64,000 nt of DNA from assembly GCF_009834785.1 (NCBI RefSeq), contig NZ_WUYX01000070.1, forward strand, positions 145,622-209,621. The letters are read 5' to 3'. Numbering within the stretch: position 1 is the stretch's first letter; each line of letters begins with the position of its first letter. Under the pieces are notes generated by a model. It saw nothing but the letters and a program-made list of their open reading frames with translations. It was not told the DNA's origin and ran no database searches. The stretch is from Natronorubrum halalkaliphilum (lineage in GTDB: Archaea; Halobacteriota; Halobacteria; Halobacteriales; Natrialbaceae). The translations under genes and the position numbers were made by a program. Shown piece by piece: positions 17,651 through 26,371 of this stretch.

Positions 17651-18484
17651 GTGAAGTGGCGGTGTACGTGGTGTGGCAAACCACACGAGGAGAACGACCC
17701 TCCCTGCGACAACTGCGGCCATAACAAGTTCGAGAAGGCCATCGTCCGCGAGGGGGAAGGCGAACAAGAACCCGGGACCGGAGACGACACCGCAGCGGGG
17801 ACCGTCGACACCGGCACCCAGTACATGTGGGTCTGCGACGACTGCGGCCGCCAGCACATGCGAAACAACCCGCCGTGCTCGCGCTGTGGCAGTCACGACC
17901 TCGAGAAGATCGAACAGCGCTACGACGACATCGATCGAGAGCTCGAGACGCCGAGCTGGTTCGAGGTCGCGAAACCCTACACGCCGATTTTCGTCGTTAT
18001 CGGGCTGGTCGTCGCGCTCTTTGCGACCGGCATCATCCCGCTGTCGGTCCTCCCCGGACTCGGCGAGCCGTCGCCACCCGACGCACCCGGCGAGGGAACC
18101 GAAGCCGCGGGAATCGACCTCGAGGCTACGGAATCGGCGGTACACGATCGACTCGAGGCCGAGCGCGACGTGTCGCGAACGTACGACGACGGACTCGCGG
18201 CCTACGCCGAGTACCTCAATCGAGCCTTGATCGCGATCGAGTACGAGGACGCCGATCCCGAAGGGGTAGAGCCCGGTGACTTCGGCGTTGACTGCCAGGA
18301 CGAGTTGCTCCACGGACAGTTGCCGGTGACCCTGACGATTACCGACTACGACGACGAGGGAGCACTCGCCGACGACGTCGTCGACTCGCTCCGCGAGAGC
18401 ACCGGCGGCTCCGAGTTCGGCGGCGAAGGGCTGGACCTCCACGTCGTCGACGGCTCGGTTTACGTCTTCTACGCGGCGTGTTGA
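17651..18484 (+). CDS. double zinc-ribbon, single-pass membrane protein
   Basis: The protein has 277 residues from a GTG start. Two zinc ribbons sit at the N-terminus: CTWCGKPHEENDPPCDNCG (about residues 5-23) and CDDCGRQHMRNNPPCSRCG (about 61-79). Each has two CxxC pairs and the shared core NxPPCxxCG, so one ribbon duplicated from the other. One transmembrane helix (about 113-138) follows. The C-terminal ~120 residues, on the other side of the membrane, have two Cys (VDCQDEL and the final AAC). Unknown function. The ribbons suggest a cytosolic protein or nucleic-acid contact. Confidence 0.78.
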   Translation: MKWRCTWCGKPHEENDPPCDNCGHNKFEKAIVREGEGEQEPGTGDDTAAGTVDTGTQYMWVCDDCGRQHMRNNPPCSRCGSHDLEKIEQRYDDIDRELETPSWFEVAKPYTPIFVVIGLVVALFATGIIPLSVLPGLGEPSPPDAPGEGTEAAGIDLEATESAVHDRLEAERDVSRTYDDGLAAYAEYLNRALIAIEYEDADPEGVEPGDFGVDCQDELLHGQLPVTLTITDYDDEGALADDVVDSLRESTGGSEFGGEGLDLHVVDGSVYVFYAAC

Positions 18485-18491
18485 ACGGGCG

Positions 18492-18496
18492 TTTTT
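18492..18496 (+). terminator. possible T-run terminator
   Basis: Five T residues eight bases after the stop of the zinc-ribbon gene, following a GC-rich stretch. This fits the T-tract termination seen in archaea, but no hairpin supports it. Confidence 0.3.
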
Positions 18497-18549
18497 ATCG
18501 CCGGTATTCATCCGACGCCTTCGTCGAGCGTCGGTGGTGTCACTCGGAG

Positions 18550-18586
18550 CTCAGAACCCGGAACTGAGTACTCAGAACCCGGAACT
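18550..18586 (+). repeat. 16-base direct repeat in convergent intergenic region
   Basis: CTCAGAACCCGGAACT occurs at 18550-18565 and again at 18571-18586 (period 21), followed by CGAGACTC. It lies between the convergent zinc-ribbon gene and rpoL. No function is evident. Confidence 0.8.
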
Positions 18587-18655
18587 CGAGACTCCAACCC
18601 AGCCGACTGCGAAAACGAGAAAACCGACCGATCGAGAGTCGAGAACGCCCGTAGT

Positions 18656-18940
18656 TTACGCCGCGGCTTCGAACGCCTCGCGGAAGGCGACCGTCTTCTC
18701 GCGGACGTCGACCGCCGCTTCCTCGAGCGCTTCGAGGGGATCGACGCCACCTTCGGTCTTGATCGTGAGAATCGGTTCCGTCTGGCCGCCCGACTGTTCG
18801 GGGTTTACGTCGTAGGTGGCGGCGCTTACGTCGTCGTGCTCGAGCAGTGCACCCTTGAGGACGTTCATGAACGTGTGATCCTCGCCGGCGATTTCGATCG
18901 AGAGTTCGTCCTCGGTGCTCTCGGTGACCCGCAGTTCCAT
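18656..18940 (-). CDS. rpoL: DNA-directed RNA polymerase subunit L (Rpo11)
   Basis: The protein has 94 residues. [24 protein letters not shown] carries the conserved Rpo11/RPB11 (alpha-motif) helix, followed by the [11 protein letters not shown] strand and a long amphipathic C-terminal helix. It dimerises with subunit D to start RNA polymerase assembly. Length and composition are typical of haloarchaeal RpoL. It stands alone, divergent from the rhomboid-family gene. Confidence 0.95.
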   Translation of the reverse strand: MELRVTESTEDELSIEIAGEDHTFMNVLKGALLEHDDVSAATYDVNPEQSGGQTEPILTIKTEGGVDPLEALEEAAVDVREKTVAFREAFEAAA

Positions 18941-19073
18941 GCTCCGTTCTCCGTTCGTCGGCTGCTTGTACCTTTCCTTTCCGCGGCGAGCGCGCGGACT
19001 CGCCGGGGGACCGGCGACGCGAAGCGGCCTCTCGAACGTAAATCCCTATACAGCCTCGCTCGAAGCACATGGT

Positions 19074-20909
19074 ATGCTTTCGATCGCGTCCCTCCTGACG
19101 CTCGCGCTCGCGATCGTCACGGTGGCGACGCTACTCGGTTCCATCGCGGTCGTCGGTCGACTCTACCCGGGACCGCAGATAGGCGAGATCGCTCGCTCGA
19201 GGCTCGTGATGGGGGTCCCCTGGGGAACGCTGCTCGTCATCGGTCTCGTCTGCTGTGTCTACCTGTTCGTCCAGGACGGGATCACGGCGTTCGACGATCC
19301 CGTGACGATCCCCTACCGGGCGTACTCTTACTTCTATCCGCTGGGGATGCTGACGGCGTCGTTCTCCCATGCGGGGCCGAACCACCTCATCGGAAATCTC
19401 GCCGGTGCGGTCGTCGCCGCGCCCATCGCGGAGTACGCCTGGGGCCACTATCCGGACGAACGGGACGACCACTCGTCCGCGTCGTGGCGAGCGAACCCGT
19501 GGGTACGGGCGCTGGTAATCTTTCCGCTCGCCGTCGTCGCGGTGACGATCGTCACGAGTCTGTTCGCGCTCGGCCCCGTGATCGGCTTCTCGAGCGTGGT
19601 CTTCGCCTTCGCCGCCTTCGCCCTCGTCCACTATCCGATCGTCACCATCGTCGGCGTGCTCGGCGTTCAGGGCGTCGTCCTGACCCTGTACCGGTCGTTT
19701 CTGGACCCGATCGCCGTCTACGTCGCCCAGCCGAGTCCGCCCTCAGCACCGTCGTGGGCCGGAATCGCAATCCAGGGACACGCGCTCGGCTTTTTTATCG
19801 GCCTCCTCCTCGGGATTGCAGTGCTCCGCCGGCGAGACCACCGCCCCGATCCGTTCAGGCTCTGGCTCGCCGTCCTGCTCTACGGCTTCGGACAGGGGCT
19901 CTGGCAGATCTACTGGTTCGGCGAGGAGAACACCTACTTCCTCTTCCGCGGTCCCGGCGTCCTGCTCGTCACCGCGCTCGCGCTTGTGGTTACGCTCGCG
20001 GTCGCGGGTCCCGAACGGTCCGTCGTCCCGGCGCGAGTCGATCGGCTGTTCGCTCGAGAGGATCGGGCGGACGTCGATTCACCCGTCGAACGGCCCCTGG
20101 AGATCGCCGCCGGGCAGTTCGAAGAGCGGACCGACGCTGCCGCCGCCCGACTCGAGCGGATCCGCGAGATCGCCGGTCGCACCCGATCGCGAGCACACGG
20201 ATCCACCCCGCTGTCGGAAGTCGGCCAGCGCCAGACGGCTTACGTCCTAGTCCTCGTCGTCTTTGCAGTCCTGGCCGGCGTCGCGATCCCCATCAACTTC
20301 ACCGTCCCCGCCGGCGACGCCGCCGGTTCCGAGACGGCCGTGCAGGTCGAGGATTACACGATCGAGTACGCCGAGGACGTCGAGAACGAACTCACCTCGC
20401 CGATCAGGATCGGCCCGCTCGAGGAAGCGGCCACGCTCGAGTACAGCGGCGTGATCGTCACGAGCGAGGAGCGCCACCTCTGGTCGGAGGTCATCCCGGC
20501 CCACCGGCTCGCGTTTTCGGGCGAGGAGTCGGTCTCCGTGGGCGGCCCCGGCTGGCGCGAGACCGTCCACGTCGAGCGGACCGGCTGGGAGCCGGTCAGC
20601 AACGACACCGTCTATCGGGTCGAAATCCGGGCGGACGGCGAGGAGTCCCAACTCGCGTACGAGTCCGACAGTTCGCGCGCGGACGTTCGCATCGACGGCC
20701 GAACCGTCACGATCGCGCCCGAGGACGGCGAGTTCGTTCTCGAGGTCGAATCGAGCGCGGGCGACGCCGTGGCGACGACGGCGGTGCCCGAGGACGGCGA
20801 GTCGACGACGGCGGGTGGGATCGGGTTCGAACGTGCGGACGGGACCGTCTACGCGGCTTCGAACGGAACGCAGGTCGCCGTCGCAAGCGAGGAGACGTAC
20901 GAGGACTAG
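19074..20909 (+). CDS. rhomboid-family intramembrane protease with long C-terminal domain
   Basis: The protein has 611 residues from ATG 19074. The rhomboid core shows SHAGPNHLIGNLAG (H99, H104, N108), the serine loop GFSSVVF (S173, with Ser instead of Gly at 174) and the catalytic-partner His in IQGHALGFFIGLL (H236). After about eight membrane segments there is a soluble stretch (about 330-385). One further helix (about 395-415) follows, then a 195-residue C-terminal beta-rich domain with acidic composition, probably extracellular. Extra C-terminal domains of this size are unusual in rhomboids. TATA-like sequences lie at about 19039-19053. Substrate unknown. Confidence 0.85.
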   Translation: MLSIASLLTLALAIVTVATLLGSIAVVGRLYPGPQIGEIARSRLVMGVPWGTLLVIGLVCCVYLFVQDGITAFDDPVTIPYRAYSYFYPLGMLTASFSHAGPNHLIGNLAGAVVAAPIAEYAWGHYPDERDDHSSASWRANPWVRALVIFPLAVVAVTIVTSLFALGPVIGFSSVVFAFAAFALVHYPIVTIVGVLGVQGVVLTLYRSFLDPIAVYVAQPSPPSAPSWAGIAIQGHALGFFIGLLLGIAVLRRRDHRPDPFRLWLAVLLYGFGQGLWQIYWFGEENTYFLFRGPGVLLVTALALVVTLAVAGPERSVVPARVDRLFAREDRADVDSPVERPLEIAAGQFEERTDAAAARLERIREIAGRTRSRAHGSTPLSEVGQRQTAYVLVLVVFAVLAGVAIPINFTVPAGDAAGSETAVQVEDYTIEYAEDVENELTSPIRIGPLEEAATLEYSGVIVTSEERHLWSEVIPAHRLAFSGEESVSVGGPGWRETVHVERTGWEPVSNDTVYRVEIRADGEESQLAYESDSSRADVRIDGRTVTIAPEDGEFVLEVESSAGDAVATTAVPEDGESTTAGGIGFERADGTVYAASNGTQVAVASEETYED

Positions 20910-21437
20910 CAATCGCTGGCCCGGTCGGCCACCCTGAGTTCTCGGTGTCCCCGCGACGGCCGTAGGGGCACACCGGAACAAACTACAGCAGTTTGAGTGA
21001 ATCGGTCGGGCACAGTACCGTATTTACGACGCTTCGATCGAGTGTAGTGTCATCGTAAGGTTGCCGTTTCGTGACCGTCCCGGAACTCGTCACCGCGTTG
21101 GACGAGTAGTACCGTCGCTCGTAGCGTCCCTTTCCTGAAGATCGAGCGACGGCCCGAACGACGGGTAAAACGGATCTCTCCGCAGAACGAACGCGACGGT
21201 GCTTCGAGTATCTGCAGGCGACTGTCTGTTGTACATGGAGGTTTCGAACGGTCCGACGTTGGATTCGTGGCGCGAAATTCATCGCCGTAGCTGACCGTCG
21301 GCTTCTCCTCACAGTGTCGCTTGGAAAACAGTTCATCGCCGATCAACGATCCGGTTAACGGCATCATGGCTGTGGGAAGCCGGAGAGAAACAATGTCCCG
21401 ATGCGCCGTTCGCTCGAGTGAGTTGAATTCTGGACAA
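20910..21437. other. 528-base intergenic region without a recognised gene
   Basis: Reading frames here are short and lack the acidic composition of the neighbours. No RNA gene, insertion-sequence end or strong repeat was seen. It must hold the promoter of the ABC transporter operon that starts at 21438. GGTTAACGG at about 21350-21358 is a weak candidate, but no box sits at the ideal distance. Confidence 0.5.
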
Positions 21438-22202
21438 ATGAACCACCGGACACCACAGCAGGCGACCGCTTCGGACGGCCGGGCGAACGACGGCGGCGGT
21501 CCCACGGCTGCCGTTCGACTCGAGGGGATCACCCACGAGTACGGAGCGAGTGGCGGTCGCGGCCGATCGAGCGGTGACCGGACGGTAACGGCGCTCCAGG
21601 ACGTTTCGTTCGACATACAGGCGGGCGACATCGTCGGACTCGAGGGACCGAGCGGGAGCGGCAAGTCGACGATTCTCCACGCGGTCACCGGGCTGTTAGT
21701 GCCGACGGCGGGCACCGTCGAACTGCTGGGAACCGACCTTACCGAACTCTCAGATCGGAAGCGAACGCGGATCCGACGCCGACATGTGGGTATCGTCTTT
21801 CAGCGGTTTCACCTCCTGCCGTCGCTGTCGGCGCGGGCGAACGTCGCGTTGCCCCTCGTCCAGGCGGGGATCCCCAGATCGACGCGACGGGAACGTGCCG
21901 AGACGCTGCTCGAGCAAGTCGGACTCGGCGACCGGAGCACCCACCTGCCGGGCGAACTCAGCGGCGGCGAGCGCCAGCGCGTCGCCATCGCGCGAGCGCT
22001 CGTTACCGATCCGGACATCATCGTCGCCGACGAGCCGACGGGTGAACTCGACACGGCGACCGGCGACGACGTGCTCGACCTTCTGACCGATATCGGCCGC
22101 GAACGGGCGGTACTGGTCGCTTCACACGACGACGCAACGCTCTCCGTCGCGGACCGAGTGGTCACGCTTCGCGATGGCCGGGTGGTATCGAATGCGGGAT
22201 GA
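21438..22202 (+). CDS. ABC transporter ATP-binding protein (LolD/MacB type)
   Basis: The protein has 254 residues from ATG 21438 (MNHRTPQ). Earlier in-frame ATGs add a poorly conserved leader. Walker A is GPSGSGKST, the Q-loop VFQRFHLLPSLSARAN, the signature LSGGERQRVAIARAL, Walker B IIVADEPTGELD, and the switch VASHDD. The LLPSLSARENV-like segment and the LSGGE signature are typical of ATPases that pair with FtsX-type permeases. Its 3' end overlaps the first permease gene, giving a three-gene operon for export of a lipoprotein, lipid or peptide. The substrate is not predictable. Confidence 0.93.
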   Translation: MNHRTPQQATASDGRANDGGGPTAAVRLEGITHEYGASGGRGRSSGDRTVTALQDVSFDIQAGDIVGLEGPSGSGKSTILHAVTGLLVPTAGTVELLGTDLTELSDRKRTRIRRRHVGIVFQRFHLLPSLSARANVALPLVQAGIPRSTRRERAETLLEQVGLGDRSTHLPGELSGGERQRVAIARALVTDPDIIVADEPTGELDTATGDDVLDLLTDIGRERAVLVASHDDATLSVADRVVTLRDGRVVSNAG

Positions 22203-23475
22203 CGACGAGTTCGATCCCGAGAACGACGGCACTCGTCGAACTCGCTGGAGCGGCCTCGTCGGCGTCTCCGTCGGCCGACTCTGGAAGCGAACGGTTCGAA
22301 CCAAGTCGGGCCGTATCGTGGCGACGACCGGTGCCGTCGCGCTGACGATCGCGCTCCTGATCGTCGTCACCGGGATCGCACTGGCACTCGCCGACGGCGG
22401 GACCGTCACCGACACCGACGCCGACGTCCAGATCGCGCCCGAAGAAAGCGGGACGCTGTCGGCCGTCGACGGCGTCGAAGGTCCGCGACTCGGCGAGACC
22501 AACGAACGCGCCGAGGCGATCGGCTCTCAGGACGGCGTCGACCATGCGTCGCCGATGCTGGTCGAACCGGTCAAACTCGAACCCACGGTCGAAGACGGTG
22601 ATCCACAGACCATCTTGCTCGTCGGCATCGTTCCGGACGACGAACCGCGAACTGTGGGCGGACTCCCGACTGCTGGCCTCGAGCCGGGAGACACACACTA
22701 CAACGACGGGAACTACGACGGGCCACAGCGGGGCGAGATCGTCCTCTCCGAAGCCGCCGCCGACCGACTCGAGGCAGGGCCCGACGACGAGATCGACGTC
22801 GCAGGCTCTCAGTTCTCGGAGGACGCGCTGACACCGTCGGTTACCGTACGGGCCGTCGAGACGGCCGGCGACGGTGACGACGAGACGCCGATCGCGCTCG
22901 TTCACGCGAGCGAATTGCAAACCGTCGCCGGGGCCGATAACGGCCAACTCGCGGATCAGGTCCTGGTCTGGGGCGACTCCGAGGCGGCGACGGCGGCCGC
23001 GGACGACGCGTATTCCGACGCGGCGATCGAATCGACCGGCGGAACCGACCCCTCGTCGCTGTTCGGCGACGGCCTGGCGTTCGCGACGAGTCTGCTTGCC
23101 CTGATCGTTGGCGTGGCGATCTGTGCGTCGTTCGTCGCGACGACTGCGGGGATGACCGTCAACGAGGACCGGCGGATGCTCGCCGTCCTCGAGTCGGTCG
23201 GCTTTCCTACCCACAGTCGGCTCCTGATCATCGCCGTCTCGACGCTGCTCACGACGCTGGGTGGTGCGCTCCTGGGAATCGTCCTCGGCGTCGGCGGGAT
23301 TTACGTCGTCAACGCGGTGGCGGGGGCGACGGTTGCGCCGGGGGCCGTCGCGCACGTCCATCCGGTATTCGTCCCGTACGCAGTCCTCGTCGCCCTGGTC
23401 TCCGGGCTGGTCGCCGTCCCCTATCCGCTCGCGGTTGCCGCTCGAACGTCCGTCCTCGAGGAGGTGGGTCGATGA
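22174..23475 (+). CDS. FtsX-like (MacB/LolC-type) ABC permease 1
   Basis: The protein has up to 433 residues. The start at 22174 overlaps the ATPase gene by 29 bases. The alternative ATG 22192 (MRDDDEF) is equally plausible. One transmembrane helix (about 46-70) is followed by a large extracellular MacB_PCD-like domain (about 75-285). Three C-terminal helices come next (about 293-320, 340-375 and 395-425), including the FtsX-type stretch VNEDRRMLAVLESVGF. The layout is standard for a half-permease working with the ATPase upstream and the second permease downstream. Confidence 0.88.
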   Translation: MAGWYRMRDDDEFDPENDGTRRTRWSGLVGVSVGRLWKRTVRTKSGRIVATTGAVALTIALLIVVTGIALALADGGTVTDTDADVQIAPEESGTLSAVDGVEGPRLGETNERAEAIGSQDGVDHASPMLVEPVKLEPTVEDGDPQTILLVGIVPDDEPRTVGGLPTAGLEPGDTHYNDGNYDGPQRGEIVLSEAAADRLEAGPDDEIDVAGSQFSEDALTPSVTVRAVETAGDGDDETPIALVHASELQTVAGADNGQLADQVLVWGDSEAATAAADDAYSDAAIESTGGTDPSSLFGDGLAFATSLLALIVGVAICASFVATTAGMTVNEDRRMLAVLESVGFPTHSRLLIIAVSTLLTTLGGALLGIVLGVGGIYVVNAVAGATVAPGAVAHVHPVFVPYAVLVALVSGLVAVPYPLAVAARTSVLEEVGR

Positions 23476-24704
23476 GTCTCCGCCGAGCGGCGGTTCGGCT
23501 GCGGGCCGTCGTCGGCCTCGCGTTCGCACAGCTTCGCCGCTCGCCCGGCCGGACCGCGCTCACCGTGTTCGCGGTGATGCTCGCGGTGCTGTCGGTGACG
23601 CTGCTCGCGAGCCTCGGCGTCGGCGTCGTCGAAACCGGCGAAGACGGACTCGATAACGCCGGTCGGGACATTTGGGTCTCGAGCGATCCCGTCGATCCCT
23701 CGGCCAGCGGGACGGAGAACCCGATCGTCGGTGCGCACGCGGTCTCGGCCGAGATGACCGAACGCGACGACGTCAGTTCGGCCTCGCCGATCGCCATGCA
23801 CGACGTCTACATCGGAACGGACGCGGACGACCTCGAGCGGACGCCGGCGATCGGCGTCCACGAGACCCACGACGAGTTCGACTACGAGGCGGGCGGCGGT
23901 TTCGAACTGGACGACAACGTCACCGAGGGCGAGCGACCCCCCGAACCGACGACGGAGGAACTGCTCCTCGATCCGGACACGGCCGAGTCGCTCGGTGTCG
24001 AGGTCGGTGATACGGTCTACATCGGGACCAGCCGGGAGACGGCTCAGAACCACGAGTTTACCGTCATCGGTATCACGGGGTACTACTCCCAGTATCTGGG
24101 ATCGGATGCGGCGACCGTGCCGCTGACCGATCTGCAGGCGGTCGCCGGGACGACCGGAACCGACCGAGCGACGTTCATCACCGCGAGTGTCGAAGACGAC
24201 GCGGACCGGGACACCGTTGCGGCCGATCTCGACGACGAGTACGCGGCGTACGACGTTCGGCCCAGCGACGAACAGATCGGTGCGATGGCCGAAGAACAGC
24301 CGCTCATCCTCGCCAGCGGGGCGACGCTCGTCGGCCTCGCCATCGTCGGCGGGATCGTCCTGACCGTCAACCTGTTCGCGCTCGTGGCCTACCAGCAACG
24401 GGACGAACTCGCCGCGCTCCGAGCGATCGGCCTCTCGCGGTGGGTGTTAGCCGGAACGATCGCCGTTCAGGGGCTCGTTATCGGGATTCTGGGCGGAGTC
24501 GTCGGCCTCGTCGCGACGCCCCTCCTCGCCGCGGCGCTCAATCGCCTCGCGACGTCGGTTATCGGCTTCGAGGCCCTCCTGCAGACGCCGATCGAGGTCT
24601 ACCTGATCGGACTCGCGCTCGCGATCGTCGTCGGGACGGTCGTCGCGCTGCTCACCGGCTGGCGAGCGGGCCGCTACGCGCGGATCGAACAACTCGAGGG
24701 CTGA
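23472..24704 (+). CDS. FtsX-like (MacB/LolC-type) ABC permease 2
   Basis: The protein has 410 residues. ATG 23472 overlaps the stop of permease 1 by 4 bases. It has the same architecture: helix 1 (about 30-55, RRSPGRTALTVFAVMLAV), an extracellular domain (about 60-275), then three helices. The FtsX core YQQRDELAALRAIGLSRW lies near residue 315. With permease 1 it should form a heterodimeric membrane part of the exporter. Confidence 0.9.
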   Translation: MSLRRAAVRLRAVVGLAFAQLRRSPGRTALTVFAVMLAVLSVTLLASLGVGVVETGEDGLDNAGRDIWVSSDPVDPSASGTENPIVGAHAVSAEMTERDDVSSASPIAMHDVYIGTDADDLERTPAIGVHETHDEFDYEAGGGFELDDNVTEGERPPEPTTEELLLDPDTAESLGVEVGDTVYIGTSRETAQNHEFTVIGITGYYSQYLGSDAATVPLTDLQAVAGTTGTDRATFITASVEDDADRDTVAADLDDEYAAYDVRPSDEQIGAMAEEQPLILASGATLVGLAIVGGIVLTVNLFALVAYQQRDELAALRAIGLSRWVLAGTIAVQGLVIGILGGVVGLVATPLLAAALNRLATSVIGFEALLQTPIEVYLIGLALAIVVGTVVALLTGWRAGRYARIEQLEG

Positions 24705-24809
24705 GACGAAGCTGAAAGTTGTGACGAACGCGACGAGCGCCGCGGACGCGGCGAACCGCGAAATCAGACGAAACAGACGAAACCGAAACCTCGACCGCCC
24801 CACACCCCG

Positions 24810-25439
24810 CTACTCCCACTCGATCCTGAACACTTCCGCCTCCAGCGTCTCCTCGGCCGCGGTGTGAAACTCGAACCGGTTCGCGATCGGAAACTCAGCC
24901 TGAAACGCGTGCGTGACCGCGCCGCCCTCGTCGTCCGCGAACGATTCGACGAACGCCTGGCTCCCCTCGTTGTGGATCGTATAGGAGACGTCCGCGATCG
25001 ACCGCGCAACCTCGAGAAACTCTCGATCGGCGTGGCGGTTGCCGCGCTGGGCACCGAACGGCGGGTTCGAGAGCACGGTCGCGTCGGTCAGCGAAAGCGG
25101 CGGTCGAGTAACGTCGCCACGGACCCACTCGAGCGTCCCGCGGCCCGCTTCGTCGATCCGCGCCGCGTTCGCTCGAGCCAGTTCGAGGGCCTCGGGATCG
25201 ACGTCGATCCCCGCGACTCGATCGGCACCCGCGAGCGCGGCCGCGATCGCGAGCATCCCCGTCCCGGTGCCGAGATCGACGACTCGATTCTCGAGGTCGC
25301 CCTGCAGTCGGGCCTGATGAACGATGTGCGCCGCGATATCCGGCGGCGTGAGATACTGTTCGAGTGCAGCGGACGGGTCAGAAAAGTCGTCGAGCGTTTC
25401 GAGCACTCGAGCGAGAGTTCGTCGCGACGGGCCGGACAT
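24810..25439 (-). CDS. METTL5-like SAM-dependent methyltransferase
   Basis: The protein has 209 residues. The SAM-binding motif VVDLGTGTGMLAIAAALAGA (about 53-72), GIDVDPEALELARANA and the catalytic N6-amino-methyltransferase tetrapeptide NPPF (N125-F128) are present. N-terminal LEQYLTPPDIAAHIV is a hallmark of the METTL5 group, which methylates adenine in small-subunit rRNA in eukaryotes. The archaeal target is inferred to be rRNA. It lies 9 bases downstream of the 25449 gene on the same strand, so the two are probably one operon. Confidence 0.88.
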   Translation of the reverse strand: MSGPSRRTLARVLETLDDFSDPSAALEQYLTPPDIAAHIVHQARLQGDLENRVVDLGTGTGMLAIAAALAGADRVAGIDVDPEALELARANAARIDEAGRGTLEWVRGDVTRPPLSLTDATVLSNPPFGAQRGNRHADREFLEVARSIADVSYTIHNEGSQAFVESFADDEGGAVTHAFQAEFPIANRFEFHTAAEETLEAEVFRIEWE

Positions 25440-25448
25440 GACCTCGCG

Positions 25449-25850
25449 TTAGGACTCGAGCGTGATAGCTCCCTCGAGTTCCAGCGCGAGCCCCTCTCGT
25501 TCGGCCCGTTCGGCACAGGCTGCCAGCGCGGGACGGACTTTCTCCGGATCGGCGACGTCGTCGACGCGGACCGTCACGGTCCCGACGCCGAGGAAGGACC
25601 CGGCACGCACGTAGCCTCGCACGCGATCGATCTCGTCCTGCGTCGCGAGCGAGCAGTCCTCGTCGAAACAGGTCTCGACGGTCAACTCGGCCGGGAACAG
25701 CCCCTGTTCGGTCAGTTCGCGCTTGAAATCCCGGAGGAGTCCGGGGGCCGTCGACTCGAGCGTCTCGGCCTCGAGGGTCACGGGAGTGACGTCGGCGGGT
25801 TGACAGCCGTCGATCGCTGGCTCGGCGTCGGTAGGCGATGTCGTACTCAT
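25449..25850 (-). CDS. conserved acidic protein, unknown function
   Basis: The protein has 133 residues from ATG 25848-25850. The alternation of strands and helices (FKRELTEQGLFPAELTVETCFDEDCSL, then FLGVGTVTVRVDDVADPEKVRPAL) suggests a small alpha/beta sandwich. A CFDEDC pair of Cys could bind metal. It lies 9 bases upstream of the METTL5-like gene, so a role in rRNA modification or ribosome biogenesis is possible but unproven. Upstream, TTTTTGTATG on the minus strand (about 25875-25884) may be its promoter. Confidence 0.68.
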   Translation of the reverse strand: MSTTSPTDAEPAIDGCQPADVTPVTLEAETLESTAPGLLRDFKRELTEQGLFPAELTVETCFDEDCSLATQDEIDRVRGYVRAGSFLGVGTVTVRVDDVADPEKVRPALAACAERAEREGLALELEGAITLES

Positions 25851-26022
25851 TACAATCACATACATAGGCCGCATACAAAAACATTTGCAAATGCCCAATA
25901 GTAATATTTCGCTGCAAAAGCGGTTTCGAGAACTCCGTCGTTTCGAGCTCAGACCGGACACCGACTCTCGGTTTCATGATACGTTCGAATAGAGTTAAGG
26001 AGAGTCCGTGTGAGAGACAGGT

Positions 26023-26190
26023 ATGGAGTGTCCACGGTGTCAGGGCTCGATCGAAGAACTCTCGCTGGGCGAGGTTTCGACGGTGATGTGTTCGAGCTGT
26101 GGGTTCGCGGACATCCCCGTCGAACACGTCCGTGAGGGCGAAGAGACCGAATCCTGGCGAGACGCGTTCAATCGGTTCTACGAAGAGTAA
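26023..26190 (+). CDS. small zinc-ribbon protein (55 residues)
   Basis: This ORF of 56 codons reads MECPRCQGSIEELSLGEV and continues to CSSCGFADIPVEHV. The two CxxC pairs (residues 3/6 and 23/26) form a zinc ribbon of the zf-TFIIB kind. The acidic tail (EETESWRDAFNRFYEE) and codon use match haloarchaeal genes. It could be a regulator or RNA-binding small zinc protein. No neighbour suggests a pathway. Confidence 0.75.
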   Translation: MECPRCQGSIEELSLGEVSTVMCSSCGFADIPVEHVREGEETESWRDAFNRFYEE

Positions 26191-26371
26191 CGCAGTTTCG
26201 GCCGGTGGGGACACCGGGACACCACGATAGCCGGCCGAGCGAGTAGTGTCGCTTCGGGACGCGATACTCGATACTCGAGACTAAAGACCTGAAACGTGAG
26301 ACAGGAGAGCAACGGCTGCAGGCGAACGGCTACTCGAGAGCGAACCGAAAGGAAAATCCGCTGATGCGGTG

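Noticed and set aside
20983-21336. 117-codon minus-strand frame in the 528-base gap
   Set aside because: Very rich in Arg/Ser and poor in Asp/Glu, with no domain and no promoter, so it looks like chance.
21050-21715. 221-codon minus-strand frame overlapping the ABC ATPase gene start
   Set aside because: It is the antisense of a well-supported gene and contains no family motif.
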